DNA from: Cohnella laeviribosi DSM 21336 | GTDB lineage: Bacteria > Bacillota > Bacilli > Paenibacillales > Paenibacillaceae | Assembly (NCBI RefSeq): GCF_000378425.1 | Contig: NZ_KB899808.1 | Span: 1-64,000 of the forward strand | Length of the DNA stretch: 64,000 nucleotides | Direction of reading: 5' to 3' | Part shown: piece after piece, positions 8,273 through 19,701 of the stretch | Position numbering within the stretch: position 1 is the first letter of the stretch | How the letters are laid out: the number at the start of each line of letters is the position of its first letter | Made by a program: the position numbers and the translations under genes | The notes under the pieces: generated by a model | Told to the model about the DNA's origin: nothing | Databases searched by the model: none | The model's input: the letters and a program-made list of their open reading frames with translations, nothing else

Positions 8273-10021
8273 CTACATTTGCTTGACCGTGCAGGGGAGC
8301 CGCTTCACCGCGGCTTCGTCCGGGGTGACGAACAGCGTTCGCTGGCCTTCGTAGATGACAAAGCCGGGCTTTGCGCCGCTTGGCTTGCGGACGTGCCGGA
8401 TGCGGGTGTAGTCGACGGGCACGCCGCTCGACTCGCGCGCCTTGCTGTAATAGGCCGCGAGCATGGCGGCCTCGTGCAGCGTCCGCTCGCCGTACTCGGC
8501 AGCCCGAATGAGCACGTGCGAACCCGGAATGTCCTTTGTATGGAGCCAGGTGTCGTTCGGCTGTCCGAGCCGGTTGGTGACGTAGTCGTTTTGCGTGTTG
8601 TTTTTACCGACGAAGATCGGGATGCCCTCGCTGGACGTGTAGCAAAGCAGCGCCGGGCGGTCCTGTTTTTTCTTCCGTTCCCCTTTGCCCGCTCCCCGCT
8701 GCCGAATGTATCCCTGCTCCTGCAGCTCCTCCCGGATCTCCTCGATATCGCTCGGGGTTGCGGTTTCAAGTCCTTGCAGCACCGAGGCCAGGTAGCGCAA
8801 TTCTTCCTCGGTCGCGGCGATTTGTTCGGCGACGGCGGCACGGCTGTTCTTCAGCTTGTTGTATTTGCGGAAATACCGCTGCGCGTTTTCGTTCGGCGTC
8901 AATTGCGGATCGAGCGGGATCGAAACGACAGGCTGCTTCTCGTCGTAATAGTCGATCACCTCGGCCGAGGCGTCTCCTTTGCGGATCGCGTGCAAATGGG
9001 CGGTCAACAGCTCGCCGAGCTTGCGGTAGCGGTCCGCTTCTTCCGCTTCCTGCAGCGTTTCCCGCAGCTTTTCGAGTTTTTTTTCGTTTTTGGCCGATTC
9101 GTTGACCAGCAGCCGCGTCAAGTCGGTCGTCCGCTGCCGGACGAGATCGCGCTCCGCCTTGTCCTTATAGAACGCGTCCAGGCACTCGCTCGCCGTCGCA
9201 AAGGATTGAACCTTTCCGGTCAGATGCGTGAGTTCGAAAACGGAGAAAGCGGTTTTGCCGTTGTCCGTTTCGACGCTCGCGGGCGCGTAACGCTGCTGCT
9301 TCGCGTCGCCGATGAGCGCCGCGAACGCGTCCCACAGCTTCGCCGGATCGCCTCCGGCCCGGTGAACCACTTCCTTGGCGAGAAGCGGGCTGAAGCCGGT
9401 ATAGCCGTTCAGCAGAACGTTGGCCAGTTCCTGGCGCGTCAGCTCCGCAAGCGGCTTGGGGGACTCGCTCAGCAAGCGTTCGAATTCCGCCTTTTCCGCG
9501 TTCAGCGGGTCCTGTTTGTGCTGCGACGGCGGGGCCACGTAAGCCGCTCCCGGCAGCACGACCCGGTAGCTGCTGATGGCGGGCGTGACGTGATGGATGC
9601 TGTCGTGGATCGTGCCGGAGGCCGGATCGAGCAGGATCAAATTGCTGTGGCGGCCCATGATTTCGAGCACGAGGCGCTTGATCGACAGGTCGCCAAGCTC
9701 GTCCCGGTGGCGGATATCGAATTCCACGACGCGCTCCAGTCCCGATTGGCGGACCGCTTCCACGATGCCGCCTTCGCAGTGCTTGCGAAGCAGCATGCAG
9801 AACATCGGGGGCTCCTGCGGATTCGTCCACGTCTGCTCGGTAAAGTGAAGGCGCGGCATCGACGGGTGGGCGGACAGCAGCAGCTTCCGGTTCACGCCCT
9901 GCCCTCTTACGTGCAAGAGGACTTCATGTTCGGTCGGTTGGTAGATTTTATGGATACGCGCGCCGACGAGCGACTGCAGCTCGTGCACGATCGCGCGGGT
10001 GACGAAGCCGTCCAGTGACAT
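8273..10021 (-). CDS. rqcH: Ribosome quality control factor RqcH (NFACT family, FbpA/NEMF-like)
   Basis: 582 residues, the usual length. It has the NFACT-N start (MSLDGFVTRAIVHEL), a helix-hairpin-helix region, a long coiled coil at about 290-440, and a C-terminal NFACT-R domain with NDTWLHTKDIPGSHVLIR. RqcH binds stalled 50S subunits with peptidyl-tRNA and adds alanine tails that mark the nascent chain for ClpXP. Older annotations call it a fibronectin-binding protein. The minus-strand ATG has TAGGAGTTTG upstream. It runs divergently from the P-type ATPase gene. Confidence 0.95.
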   Translation of the reverse strand: MSLDGFVTRAIVHELQSLVGARIHKIYQPTEHEVLLHVRGQGVNRKLLLSAHPSMPRLHFTEQTWTNPQEPPMFCMLLRKHCEGGIVEAVRQSGLERVVEFDIRHRDELGDLSIKRLVLEIMGRHSNLILLDPASGTIHDSIHHVTPAISSYRVVLPGAAYVAPPSQHKQDPLNAEKAEFERLLSESPKPLAELTRQELANVLLNGYTGFSPLLAKEVVHRAGGDPAKLWDAFAALIGDAKQQRYAPASVETDNGKTAFSVFELTHLTGKVQSFATASECLDAFYKDKAERDLVRQRTTDLTRLLVNESAKNEKKLEKLRETLQEAEEADRYRKLGELLTAHLHAIRKGDASAEVIDYYDEKQPVVSIPLDPQLTPNENAQRYFRKYNKLKNSRAAVAEQIAATEEELRYLASVLQGLETATPSDIEEIREELQEQGYIRQRGAGKGERKKKQDRPALLCYTSSEGIPIFVGKNNTQNDYVTNRLGQPNDTWLHTKDIPGSHVLIRAAEYGERTLHEAAMLAAYYSKARESSGVPVDYTRIRHVRKPSGAKPGFVIYEGQRTLFVTPDEAAVKRLPCTVKQM

Positions 10022-10207
10022 GGTTTCAAACTCCTATAAACGAATAAATTCGGTTTTTTCCCGTCTCCTTATGATGCCACAGTTGCTCCGAAAGGGAAAG
10101 GGTACGAGCCGGGGGATATTTCCCGGCTTGTCTGAATACATATAGGGCAGAACGGCTGTCCCGACATCATCCGGGGGACGGCGAACTTGCGGGAGGGGAT
10201 GACCGTC

Positions 10208-13024
<2,817 letters not shown>

Positions 13025-13045
13025 CCGGACGGGCCGGACCGGGCG

Positions 13046-13225
13046 TCAGACGGCGTCCTTGTCGTCTTCCGTCCGGTCGTCCGCAAGGCCCTTGGTCGAA
13101 TTGCGGAATTCGCGCAGCGTGTCGCCGAACGCTCGGCCGAGCTGGGGCAGCTTGGCCGGGCCGAACACGATCAGCGCGATCGCCAGAATAATGACCAGCC
13201 CCGAAACGCCGATATTGTTGAACAT
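13046..13225 (-). CDS. tatA: Twin-arginine translocase subunit TatA
   Basis: A 59-residue protein with a short periplasmic start (MFNNIG), one transmembrane helix (about 7-23), the FGP hinge ([14 protein letters not shown]), an amphipathic helix and an acidic tail. This is the full normal plan of TatA, which forms the pore for folded proteins carrying twin-arginine signals. AAGGAGGTGG lies just upstream of the ATG at 13225. The genes upstream on the same strand are broken remnants of tatC and Tat-exported oxidoreductase genes, so any partner TatC must be encoded elsewhere. Confidence 0.93.
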   Translation of the reverse strand: MFNNIGVSGLVIILAIALIVFGPAKLPQLGRAFGDTLREFRNSTKGLADDRTEDDKDAV

Positions 13226-13240
13226 GCTTCCACCTCCTTA

Positions 13241-13427
13241 TGCGCGTATGCGGCAAGCCGCCCGTCCGGCCGCGGACGAAGGCGAGCAGGCGGGGCGCCC
13301 AAGCGAAGCCTGCTCCCAGCGCCGCCGCAAACCAGACGGCGACGTAGATCAATCTTTTGCGCAGCTCGGTCAGGTGGACGACAAGTTCCCGGTCCGGACC
13401 CGGATGCGCGCCGCTCACGCGAGCCAA
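13241..13427 (-). pseudogene. tatC remnant (N-terminal part only)
   Basis: Reading leftward from about 13427, one frame gives DRELVVHLTELRKRLIYVAV and then a first hydrophobic helix (AVWFAAALGAGFAWAPRLLAF). This is the N-terminus and TM1 of TatC. After about 50 codons the likeness ends and the frame runs into the tatA ribosome binding site, so the other five membrane helices are gone. The part just upstream (SAGIAGGLPVLRFFERLARVSG) is in the same frame and unrecognised. The order tatC-tatA on one strand implies an internal deletion. Confidence 0.75.
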
Positions 13428-13515
13428 CCGCTCGAAGAAACGCAGTACCGGCAGGCCGCCCGCTATGCCGGCGGATTTTTGCCGTTTTCCGACAGGTTCG
13501 CCGAGGGCATCCTAT

Positions 13516-13572
13516 AAGCTCGTCGTAGGTAATCCCCCAATCCTGCAGCGTCATCCCTTCCGGAATTTTTCG
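13516..13572 (-). pseudogene. Internal scrap of a GMC-family oxidoreductase gene
   Basis: One frame reads IPEGMTLQDWGITYDEL. This matches a conserved internal segment of the membrane-associated GMC oxidoreductases (gluconate/sorbitol dehydrogenase large subunit type), where the fuller form continues into EPYYD. Only about 18 codons are left. It is out of frame with the fragment upstream and ends in unrelated sequence. It can only be a deletion remnant. Confidence 0.65.
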
Positions 13573-13664
13573 CCGACGACAAGACCCCCGACTGCGGCGC
13601 CGGTATTTTTCAGAAACTTTCGTCTCGATTCGTCTTGAGGCTGATTCGGTTTGTCGTTTGCCAT
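13551..13664 (-). pseudogene. Truncated Tat-signal protein (gluconate dehydrogenase subunit 3-like)
   Basis: A frame starting at ATG 13664 reads MANDKPNQPQDESRRKFLKN and then a hydrophobic stretch with TGAAVGGLVVG, a clear twin-arginine signal peptide (SRRKFLK). After about 31 codons it runs into the GMC scrap in a different frame and stops after six more codons. In related bacteria a gluconate 2-dehydrogenase subunit 3-like protein with this type of signal sits beside a GMC oxidoreductase gene and tat genes, which supports the identification. It is not functional. Confidence 0.7.
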
Positions 13665-13880
13665 AGGATCGCCAAGCTTTTCTTTAAATGTAAGAATGGA
13701 TCATTCGGCGGTATTATTTCCTTGACTGCAAATGTTATCCGCATGGAGCGCGGGCGCGGGCGGAAGCGAAAAAGTGCAAACAAAACCGTAAATCCTGCAT
13801 CCGCAAAAAAGGCGAAATCCGGTATGATAAAAGGTAAAAGGACAAACAGTGGATGGAAACGTTTCAGGAGGGGATTCCCG

Positions 13881-14711
13881 ATGAACTTTACGAAAATGCA
13901 CGGGCTGGGCAACGACTTCATCGTCGTTTACGGAGAACGCGAACTGCCCGCGGACGCGCCGGAGCTGGCCAAGCGCCTTTGCAACCGCAACTTCGGCATC
14001 GGCGCCGACGGGCTCGTATACATTCTGCCTTCGGAAAAGGCGGACTTCAAAATGCGCATCATCAATTCCGACGGCTCCGAAGCGGAGCAGTGCGGCAACG
14101 CGATCCGGTGCGTGGCGAAGTACGTTTACGACAACGGCCTGGTAAGCCGCACCGACATTACGATCGAGACGATCGGCGCGGGCGTTCAGCCGCTGAAGCT
14201 TGAAGCCGAGAACGGCGTGGCGAAGCGGGTCCGGGTCGACATGGGCGAGCCGATTCTGAACGGGCTGGACGTGCCGACGACGATCGACGCCAACCCGGTC
14301 GTCGGGCACCCGGTTACGGTCGACGGGCGCGAATTCAAATTTACCGCCGTCTCGATGGGCAACCCGCATTGCGTCATCTACGTCGACGACGCGGTGGGCT
14401 TCGATCTTGCGACCTGGGGGCCGAAGCTGGAGCATCACCCGCTGTTCCCGCGCAAGATCAACGTCGAATTCGCGAAAGTCAACTCCCGCAGCCAGGTCGA
14501 CATGCGCGTATGGGAACGCGGCGCCGGCCCGACGCTCGCCTGCGGAACGGGCGCGTGCGCGACGCTTGTCGCGTCGGTGCTCAACGGCCTGACGGACCGC
14601 AAGGCGACGATTTCGCTTGCCGGCGGCGACCTGTTCATCGAATGGAACGAAGACGATAACCACGTCTATATGACCGGTCCGGCCGAAGCCGTGTTCACCG
14701 GCACCGTGTGA
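13881..14711 (+). CDS. dapF: Diaminopimelate epimerase
   Basis: 276 residues, the normal size. It converts LL- to meso-diaminopimelate for lysine and peptidoglycan synthesis in the cytoplasm. The two catalytic cysteines are present: C71 in EQCGNAIRC and C221 in LACGTGAC. The start MNFTKMHGLGNDF is the family signature. AGGAGGGG lies 8-9 bases before ATG 13881. A terminator follows at 14797, so it appears monocistronic; a possible -10 (TATGAT) lies near 13822. Confidence 0.96.
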   Translation: MNFTKMHGLGNDFIVVYGERELPADAPELAKRLCNRNFGIGADGLVYILPSEKADFKMRIINSDGSEAEQCGNAIRCVAKYVYDNGLVSRTDITIETIGAGVQPLKLEAENGVAKRVRVDMGEPILNGLDVPTTIDANPVVGHPVTVDGREFKFTAVSMGNPHCVIYVDDAVGFDLATWGPKLEHHPLFPRKINVEFAKVNSRSQVDMRVWERGAGPTLACGTGACATLVASVLNGLTDRKATISLAGGDLFIEWNEDDNHVYMTGPAEAVFTGTV

Positions 14712-14796
14712 CCGGGGACCGCCCTTCGGCCGAAAGTCAACGCTACGCGGCTTCGCGGCAACCGTGCGCAGCCGGGCAGAAGGAACCGCCCATATC

Positions 14797-14835
14797 GAAA
14801 CCCAGGCCCGGCCCCGCGCCGGGTTTCGTTTTTGC
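14797..14835 (+). terminator. Terminator after dapF
   Basis: GAAACCC/GGGTTTC encloses a second GC-rich inverted repeat and is followed by GTTTTTG. It separates dapF from the methionine gene. The remaining spacer (14836-14957) shows no gene or SAM riboswitch that I can recognise. Confidence 0.75.
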
Positions 14836-14957
14836 CCGCGAATGCGGGGGCGCGCGGACGTTTGCGCGAACGGCCGCGAAGGCTCCGAAAAACGGGCCGG
14901 CGTCCGCGCCGGTTGCCGGAAATCGTTCCGCAAACGCCGAAGCAATCGCCGAAAGTG

Positions 14958-14986
14958 TTCAAGCCTGGGCCAAAATATGCTACATT
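14958..14986 (+). promoter_or_regulatory. Promoter of the homocysteine methyltransferase gene
   Basis: TTCAAG, a 17-base spacer and TGCTACATT (extended -10) lie about 40 bases before the GTG start. This is a sigma-A type candidate. Confidence 0.5.
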
Positions 14987-15024
14987 AAGGGTACTCTGAT
15001 AAAAGAAATGGATGGGGAAGCGTA

Positions 15025-16878
15025 GTGAGACCGGATTTGCGTACCGCGCTCCAAACCCGGACCCGGGTGGGCGACGGAGCCATGGGGACTTATTTGTATC
15101 AGCTTGGGGTTCCGATCGGCGTATCTTTCGAAGAATACAATTTGATCAACCCGGAGCTGATCGCGGACGTTCACCGCCGCTATATCGCGGCCGGCGCCGA
15201 AGTGATCGAGACGAACACGTTCTCGGCCCAGCGCATGAAGCTGGCCCGCTTCGGGCTGGAGAAGAAGACGGAGCAAATCAACGCGGAAGGCGTAAAGATC
15301 GCAAGAAGCGTCGCCGGCGACAAGGCGTACGTGGTGGCGTCGGTCGGCTCCGTCAAGGCCGGACAGCGGAAAGACGTGCGCCCGTCCCAGGTGCGCCGCG
15401 ATTTCGAAGAGCAGCTCGGGGCGCTGATCGCGGCGGGCGCGGACGGCGTCATGCTGGAGACGTTTACGGAGCTGGAGGAGATGTCGCTAGCGCTGTCGAT
15501 CATTCGGAAGATGAGCGATCTGCCGGTCATTTGCCAGTTCGCGGTGGGGGATGCGGCCCGGACGCACGACGGCGTTCCGCTCGCCGACGCGTTCAAGCGG
15601 CTGAAAGCCGAGGGAGCCGACGTCATCGGCTTTAACTGCCGCAGCGGCCCGGTCGGCGTCCTGCGCGCGCTGGAGGCGCTTCCGGGCGAGCTCGGCCTGC
15701 CTCTTTCGGCGTTTCCGAACGCCGGACTGCCGGAATATGTGGACGGCAAGGTCGTGTATCCGGCGTCCCCGGACTATTTCGGGACGATCGCCCGGCGGTT
15801 CGCCGACGCGGGCGTCCGGCTGTTCGGCGGCTGCTGCGGCACGACGCCGGAGCATGTCGCGGCAATCGCCGCCGCCCTTCAAGATTACGAGCCGTCCGCG
15901 CCGGAGGAGACCGCGCCCGGCGACCAGGCGCCGGCGCGGATCGAAATCGCCGCGCCCGCCGCGCCGCCGCCGGCGCAGGAGCCGACGCTCGTCGATCTGG
16001 TGCGGCAGCGCCACACGGTCATCGTCGAGCTCGATCCGCCGCGCGATCTGGACGTCTCCCGCTTTATGGCGGGCGCGGAGGCGCTCAAGGCGGCGGGCGC
16101 GGACGCGCTGACGATGGCGGACAATTCGCTGGCCGTCACGCGGATGAGCAATATGGCGCTCGGCGCGCTGGTCAAGCAGCGCGTCGGCATCCGGCCGCTC
16201 GTTCATATCGCCTGCCGCGACCGCAACCTGATCGGCACGCAATCCCATATGATGGGCTTCGATGCGCTCGGCATCGACCACGTGCTGGCGGTAACCGGGG
16301 ACCCGGCGAAGTTCGGCGATCTGCCCGGCGCCAGCTCCGTTTACGATTTGACGTCGTTTGAAATTATCCGCATGATCAAGCAGCTGAACGAGGGCATTGC
16401 GTTTTCGGGCAAGCCGCTCAAGCAGAAAGCGAAATTCGTGATCGGCGCGGCGTTCAACCCGAACGTCAAGCATCTGGACAAAGCGGTTCAGCGGCTGGAG
16501 AAAAAGGTGGAGGCCGGCGCCGACTTTATCATGACCCAGCCGGTGTACGACGCGGAGCTGATCGAGAAAATCGCCGAGGCGACGAAACACATCCGCATTC
16601 CGATTTTTCTCGGCATTTTCCCGCTTGCCAGCGGCCGCAACGCCGAATATCTGCACAACGAGGTGCCGGGCATTCAGCTGTCCGACGAGGTCCGCCGCCG
16701 CATGCACGGGCTCGAGGGCCCGGAAGGCAGGGCCGAAGGCGTCGCGATCGCGAAGGAACTGCTCGATACGGCGATGAAGCATTTTAACGGAATCTATTTG
16801 ATGACGCCGTTTCTTTTCTATGAAATGACGGCCGAACTGACCCGCTACGTCGTGGCGAAACGGACAAAACAGGTTTAA
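15025..16878 (+). CDS. yitJ: Bifunctional homocysteine S-methyltransferase / 5,10-methylenetetrahydrofolate reductase (YitJ type)
   Basis: A 617-residue fusion. Residues about 1-290 are a homocysteine S-methyltransferase with the zinc-site cysteines (GFNCRSG and LFGGCCGTTPEH). An Ala/Pro-rich linker at about 290-325 follows. The C-terminal half is an FAD-dependent methylenetetrahydrofolate reductase (VIVELDPPRDLD at its start, then LAVTGDP). Together they make and use methyl groups for methionine synthesis. It starts with GTG at 15025 behind GGGGAAG. It stands alone between a promoter at 14958 and the remA promoter at 16905. Confidence 0.93.
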   Translation: MRPDLRTALQTRTRVGDGAMGTYLYQLGVPIGVSFEEYNLINPELIADVHRRYIAAGAEVIETNTFSAQRMKLARFGLEKKTEQINAEGVKIARSVAGDKAYVVASVGSVKAGQRKDVRPSQVRRDFEEQLGALIAAGADGVMLETFTELEEMSLALSIIRKMSDLPVICQFAVGDAARTHDGVPLADAFKRLKAEGADVIGFNCRSGPVGVLRALEALPGELGLPLSAFPNAGLPEYVDGKVVYPASPDYFGTIARRFADAGVRLFGGCCGTTPEHVAAIAAALQDYEPSAPEETAPGDQAPARIEIAAPAAPPPAQEPTLVDLVRQRHTVIVELDPPRDLDVSRFMAGAEALKAAGADALTMADNSLAVTRMSNMALGALVKQRVGIRPLVHIACRDRNLIGTQSHMMGFDALGIDHVLAVTGDPAKFGDLPGASSVYDLTSFEIIRMIKQLNEGIAFSGKPLKQKAKFVIGAAFNPNVKHLDKAVQRLEKKVEAGADFIMTQPVYDAELIEKIAEATKHIRIPIFLGIFPLASGRNAEYLHNEVPGIQLSDEVRRRMHGLEGPEGRAEGVAIAKELLDTAMKHFNGIYLMTPFLFYEMTAELTRYVVAKRTKQV

Positions 16879-16904
16879 AAATCGCGGTCCTTCCGTTCAA
16901 CCTC

Positions 16905-16933
16905 TTGTCCGGGCAAGGGTTTTCAAGTACAAT
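16905..16933 (+). promoter_or_regulatory. Sigma-A promoter upstream of remA-gmk-rpoZ
   Basis: TTGTCC, a 17-base spacer and TACAAT form a good promoter 220 bases before remA. The long leader contains a hairpin (about 16954-16978, GCG..CTCC/GGAG..CGC with a T7 loop). Confidence 0.7.
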
Positions 16934-17152
16934 TAATCAATATGACTTCCGATGCGTTCTCCTTTTTTTGGAGAGCGCGGCAACCGGGAGACGAGGCGCC
17001 AGGTCGCTTCAACAGCGGACAGCGTCAGTTTGCGCAGGCTGATTGTATCGTGATCCTGCAGTATGCAAGAGGCCGCTTCAGGCAACAATGGTAGGGAAGT
17101 TTGGCGGACGGCCTCGGCAGCGCTGAGAGGATTGACCGGAGGGAAGAGTTGC

Positions 17153-17413
17153 ATGGTGATCAAACTGATCAATATCGGTTTTGGCAACATCGTTTCGGCG
17201 AACAGGATTATTTCCATTGTCAGTCCGGAATCGGCGCCGATCAAACGAATCATTCAGGAAGCGCGGGATAGGCATATGCTGATTGACGCGACGTATGGCC
17301 GCCGCACGCGTGCAGTGATCATTACCGACAGCGATCACGTGATCCTGTCGGCCGTTCAACCGGAGACGGTCGCGCACCGTCTGTCCACCAAAGACGATGA
17401 ACATGACGAATGA
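17153..17413 (+). CDS. remA: Extracellular matrix regulator RemA (DUF370)
   Basis: 86 residues. It shows the family start ([20 protein letters not shown]), then [13 protein letters not shown], and [19 protein letters not shown]. RemA is a ring-forming DNA-binding protein that activates biofilm matrix and osmoprotection genes in B. subtilis, where it also sits just before gmk. ATG 17153 is chosen for GGAGGGAAG upstream. It is followed at once by gmk. Confidence 0.95.
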   Translation: MVIKLINIGFGNIVSANRIISIVSPESAPIKRIIQEARDRHMLIDATYGRRTRAVIITDSDHVILSAVQPETVAHRLSTKDDEHDE

Positions 17414-17426
17414 ATCGGGGAAGTTC

Positions 17427-18062
17427 ATGAAAAAGGGTTTGTTAATTGTGTTGTCCGGTCCTTCCGGAGTGGGCAAAGGCACGGTATGCGCCGCGCTTCG
17501 CCGCCGGATGCCGGAACTCGTCTATTCGGTTTCGGCCACCACCCGGCCTCCCCGGGAAGGCGAGAAGGAAGGCGTTAACTATTTCTTCAAGACGCGGGAG
17601 CAGTTTATGGAAATGCTCGCCTCCGACGCTTTGCTGGAAAGCGCGGAGTATGTCGGGAACTACTACGGAACGCCCCGCGAATTTGTCGAGCGGACGATCG
17701 CCGAAGGCAAAGATATCATTCTCGAAATCGAGGTGCAGGGAGCTCTCAAGGTGAAGGAGAAGTTCCCGGAGGGCGTCTTTGTCTTTTTGCTGCCTCCGTC
17801 GTTGGGCGCGCTGAAGCAGCGGATCGTCGGGCGCGGCACGGAAACCCAGGAGATCATCGACCACCGCCTGTCGGTCGCCGTCGAGGAAATGAACCTGCTC
17901 AGCAAGTACGATTACGCGGTCGTCAACGACGAAATCGATCGCGCTTGCGACCGGATCCAGGCGATCATTACGGCCGAGCATTGCAAACGCCAGCGATTCC
18001 AGCACGAGCTGCTCGCCGAATTGCAAAATTTGACCGCAGCCAAAAAAGGATCGGAGAGATGA
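17427..18062 (+). CDS. gmk: Guanylate kinase
   Basis: 211 residues. It phosphorylates GMP or dGMP to the diphosphate with ATP. The P-loop is [10 protein letters not shown], and the GMP-binding region has [22 protein letters not shown] 17427 has CGGGG 6 bases upstream and matches the family start; earlier in-frame ATGs at 17397 and 17403 lie inside remA. It is followed by rpoZ three bases later, a conserved order. Confidence 0.96.
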   Translation: MKKGLLIVLSGPSGVGKGTVCAALRRRMPELVYSVSATTRPPREGEKEGVNYFFKTREQFMEMLASDALLESAEYVGNYYGTPREFVERTIAEGKDIILEIEVQGALKVKEKFPEGVFVFLLPPSLGALKQRIVGRGTETQEIIDHRLSVAVEEMNLLSKYDYAVVNDEIDRACDRIQAIITAEHCKRQRFQHELLAELQNLTAAKKGSER

Positions 18063-18065
18063 TGC

Positions 18066-18305
18066 ATGCTTTACCCTTCTATTGATGAATTGGTGCGGAA
18101 AGTAGACAGCAAGTACACGCTTGTCGTCGCGGCCTCCAAGCGAGCCAGGGCCTTGCGCGAAGGCAAGCCGTCGCAATTGCTCTCGCCCAAATCGCATAAA
18201 TTCGTCGGCGTGGCGCTGGAGGAAATCTATCACGATCTGATTAGCGTGGAAACGGCTCAACCGGAAGAAGGCGCCGCAAAGCAAGCCGAATCGGAGAACG
18301 AATGA
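18066..18305 (+). CDS. rpoZ: RNA polymerase omega subunit
   Basis: 79 residues with the family pattern YPSIDELVRKVDSKYTLVV, ASKRARAL and a Gly-containing ALEEIYHDLI helix. Omega helps assemble the beta' subunit. GGAGAG lies upstream of ATG 18066. The stop codon is the first part of the terminator hairpin that closes the remA-gmk-rpoZ transcript. Confidence 0.95.
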   Translation: MLYPSIDELVRKVDSKYTLVVAASKRARALREGKPSQLLSPKSHKFVGVALEEIYHDLISVETAQPEEGAAKQAESENE

Positions 18306-18333
18306 AAAAAACAACCCTCGCGGTTGTTTTTTT
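18305..18333 (+). terminator. Terminator after rpoZ
   Basis: AAAAAAACAACC pairs with GGTTGTTTTTTT around a CTCGC loop. It overlaps the end of rpoZ by one base. Confidence 0.9.
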
Positions 18334-18435
18334 GCGCGATTCGGGCCATTGTCCAAACAGTTGTCAAAGGGATCGTCAGAAAGGCGGAACGTTGGGCCGG
18401 ACGGTCCGGCGATTTGGCCGAAAGGAGGGACCGCC

Positions 18436-19701
18436 ATGAATCAGCCGCTGTCGGAAAAGACGATCGTTCTCGGCGTCACCGGCGGCATCGCCGCCTACAA
18501 GGCCGCTGCGCTGTGCAGCCGGCTTGTCGGGCTGGGCGCGAGCGTCCGGGTCATCATGACGGAAGGCGCGACCCGCTTCATCACCCCGCTGACGCTGCAG
18601 ACGCTGTCCCGTCATCCGGTGGCTACGGATACGTTCGACGAGCGGGACCCGTCGAAGGTGCAGCATATCGATTGGGCGGACGCCGCCGACCTTGTCGTTG
18701 TGGCTCCGGCTACCGCCAACATCATCGGGAAAATGGCCAACGGCATCGCGGACGACATGCTGAGCACGACGCTGCTGGCGACGACGGCCCCCGTGCTGGT
18801 CGCGCCGGCGATGAATGTGCACATGCTGGAGCATCCCGCCGTCGTGCACAATATGGAGACGCTGGCAAGGCGGGGCGTCCGGTTCGTCGAGCCCGGAACG
18901 GGACAGCTCGCCTGCGGCTACGTCGGCAAGGGGCGGCTGGCCGAACCGGACGATATCGCGGAGGCCGTGCTGCGGATGCTGGCCGCGGACAAGCCGCTGG
19001 CGGGCAAGCGCGTCCTGGTGACGGCCGGAGGAACGGTGGAGCGGCTTGACCCCGTCCGCTACATCACCAACGATTCGTCGGGCAAAATGGGCTTTGCGCT
19101 CGCCGAGACCGCGCTTCTGCTGGGCGCCGAGGTGACGTTGGTCTACGCGCGCACCGAAGGAACCCCGCCTGCGGGGGCGGAGCTGGTTCCCGTGCAGTCG
19201 GCCGAGGACATGTACGAGGCGGTGATGAAGCGCTTGGAGGCGACGGATGCGATCGTCAAGGCGGCCGCGGTCGCCGATTACCGGCCGAAGCATACGCTGG
19301 ACCGGAAGATGAAAAAAGGGTCGGAGACGATGACGGTGGAACTGGTTCGCAATCCGGACATTCTTCAGGCGATCGGGGATTGGAAGCAGCAAGCGGGCCG
19401 CGCGGGCAAGGCGCCGTTTGTCATCGGGTTTGCGGCGGAAACGGACGATGTGGAAAAGCACGCGCTGGACAAGTTGAGGCGCAAGCGGTGCGACCTGATC
19501 GTCGCCAACGACGTGACGCAGGCCGGAGCGGGGTTCGGCGTCGACACCAACATCGTCCGCGTGTACGGAAAGGAAGGCCTGGTGGAGTCGCTGCCGCTGC
19601 AATCGAAGCGCTCTGTAGCCGAGCGGATCTGGCGGATTGCGGCGTCCCGCCCGGACTGGCCGGGCTCTGCGGCCGACGCGCGGGAGGCTCCGTCCCGATG
19701 A
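18436..19701 (+). CDS. coaBC: Bifunctional phosphopantothenoylcysteine decarboxylase / phosphopantothenate-cysteine ligase
   Basis: 421 residues. The CoaC half binds FMN (VTGGIAAYKA, then PATANIIGKMANG and PAMNVHM). The CoaB half starts at about 185 (VLVTAGGTVERLDPVRYITN) and ends with the nucleotide site (IGFAAETDD). It catalyses two steps of coenzyme A synthesis. AAAGGAGGG lies 9 bases before ATG 18436. Its TGA overlaps the priA start (ATGA), so the two are translationally coupled. Confidence 0.95.
   Translation: MNQPLSEKTIVLGVTGGIAAYKAAALCSRLVGLGASVRVIMTEGATRFITPLTLQTLSRHPVATDTFDERDPSKVQHIDWADAADLVVVAPATANIIGKMANGIADDMLSTTLLATTAPVLVAPAMNVHMLEHPAVVHNMETLARRGVRFVEPGTGQLACGYVGKGRLAEPDDIAEAVLRMLAADKPLAGKRVLVTAGGTVERLDPVRYITNDSSGKMGFALAETALLLGAEVTLVYARTEGTPPAGAELVPVQSAEDMYEAVMKRLEATDAIVKAAAVADYRPKHTLDRKMKKGSETMTVELVRNPDILQAIGDWKQQAGRAGKAPFVIGFAAETDDVEKHALDKLRRKRCDLIVANDVTQAGAGFGVDTNIVRVYGKEGLVESLPLQSKRSVAERIWRIAASRPDWPGSAADAREAPSR

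Noticed and set aside
14836-15024. Possible SAM riboswitch before the methionine gene
   Set aside because: An S-box would be expected for such a gene, but I could not find its conserved core or pairing here; only a promoter is visible.
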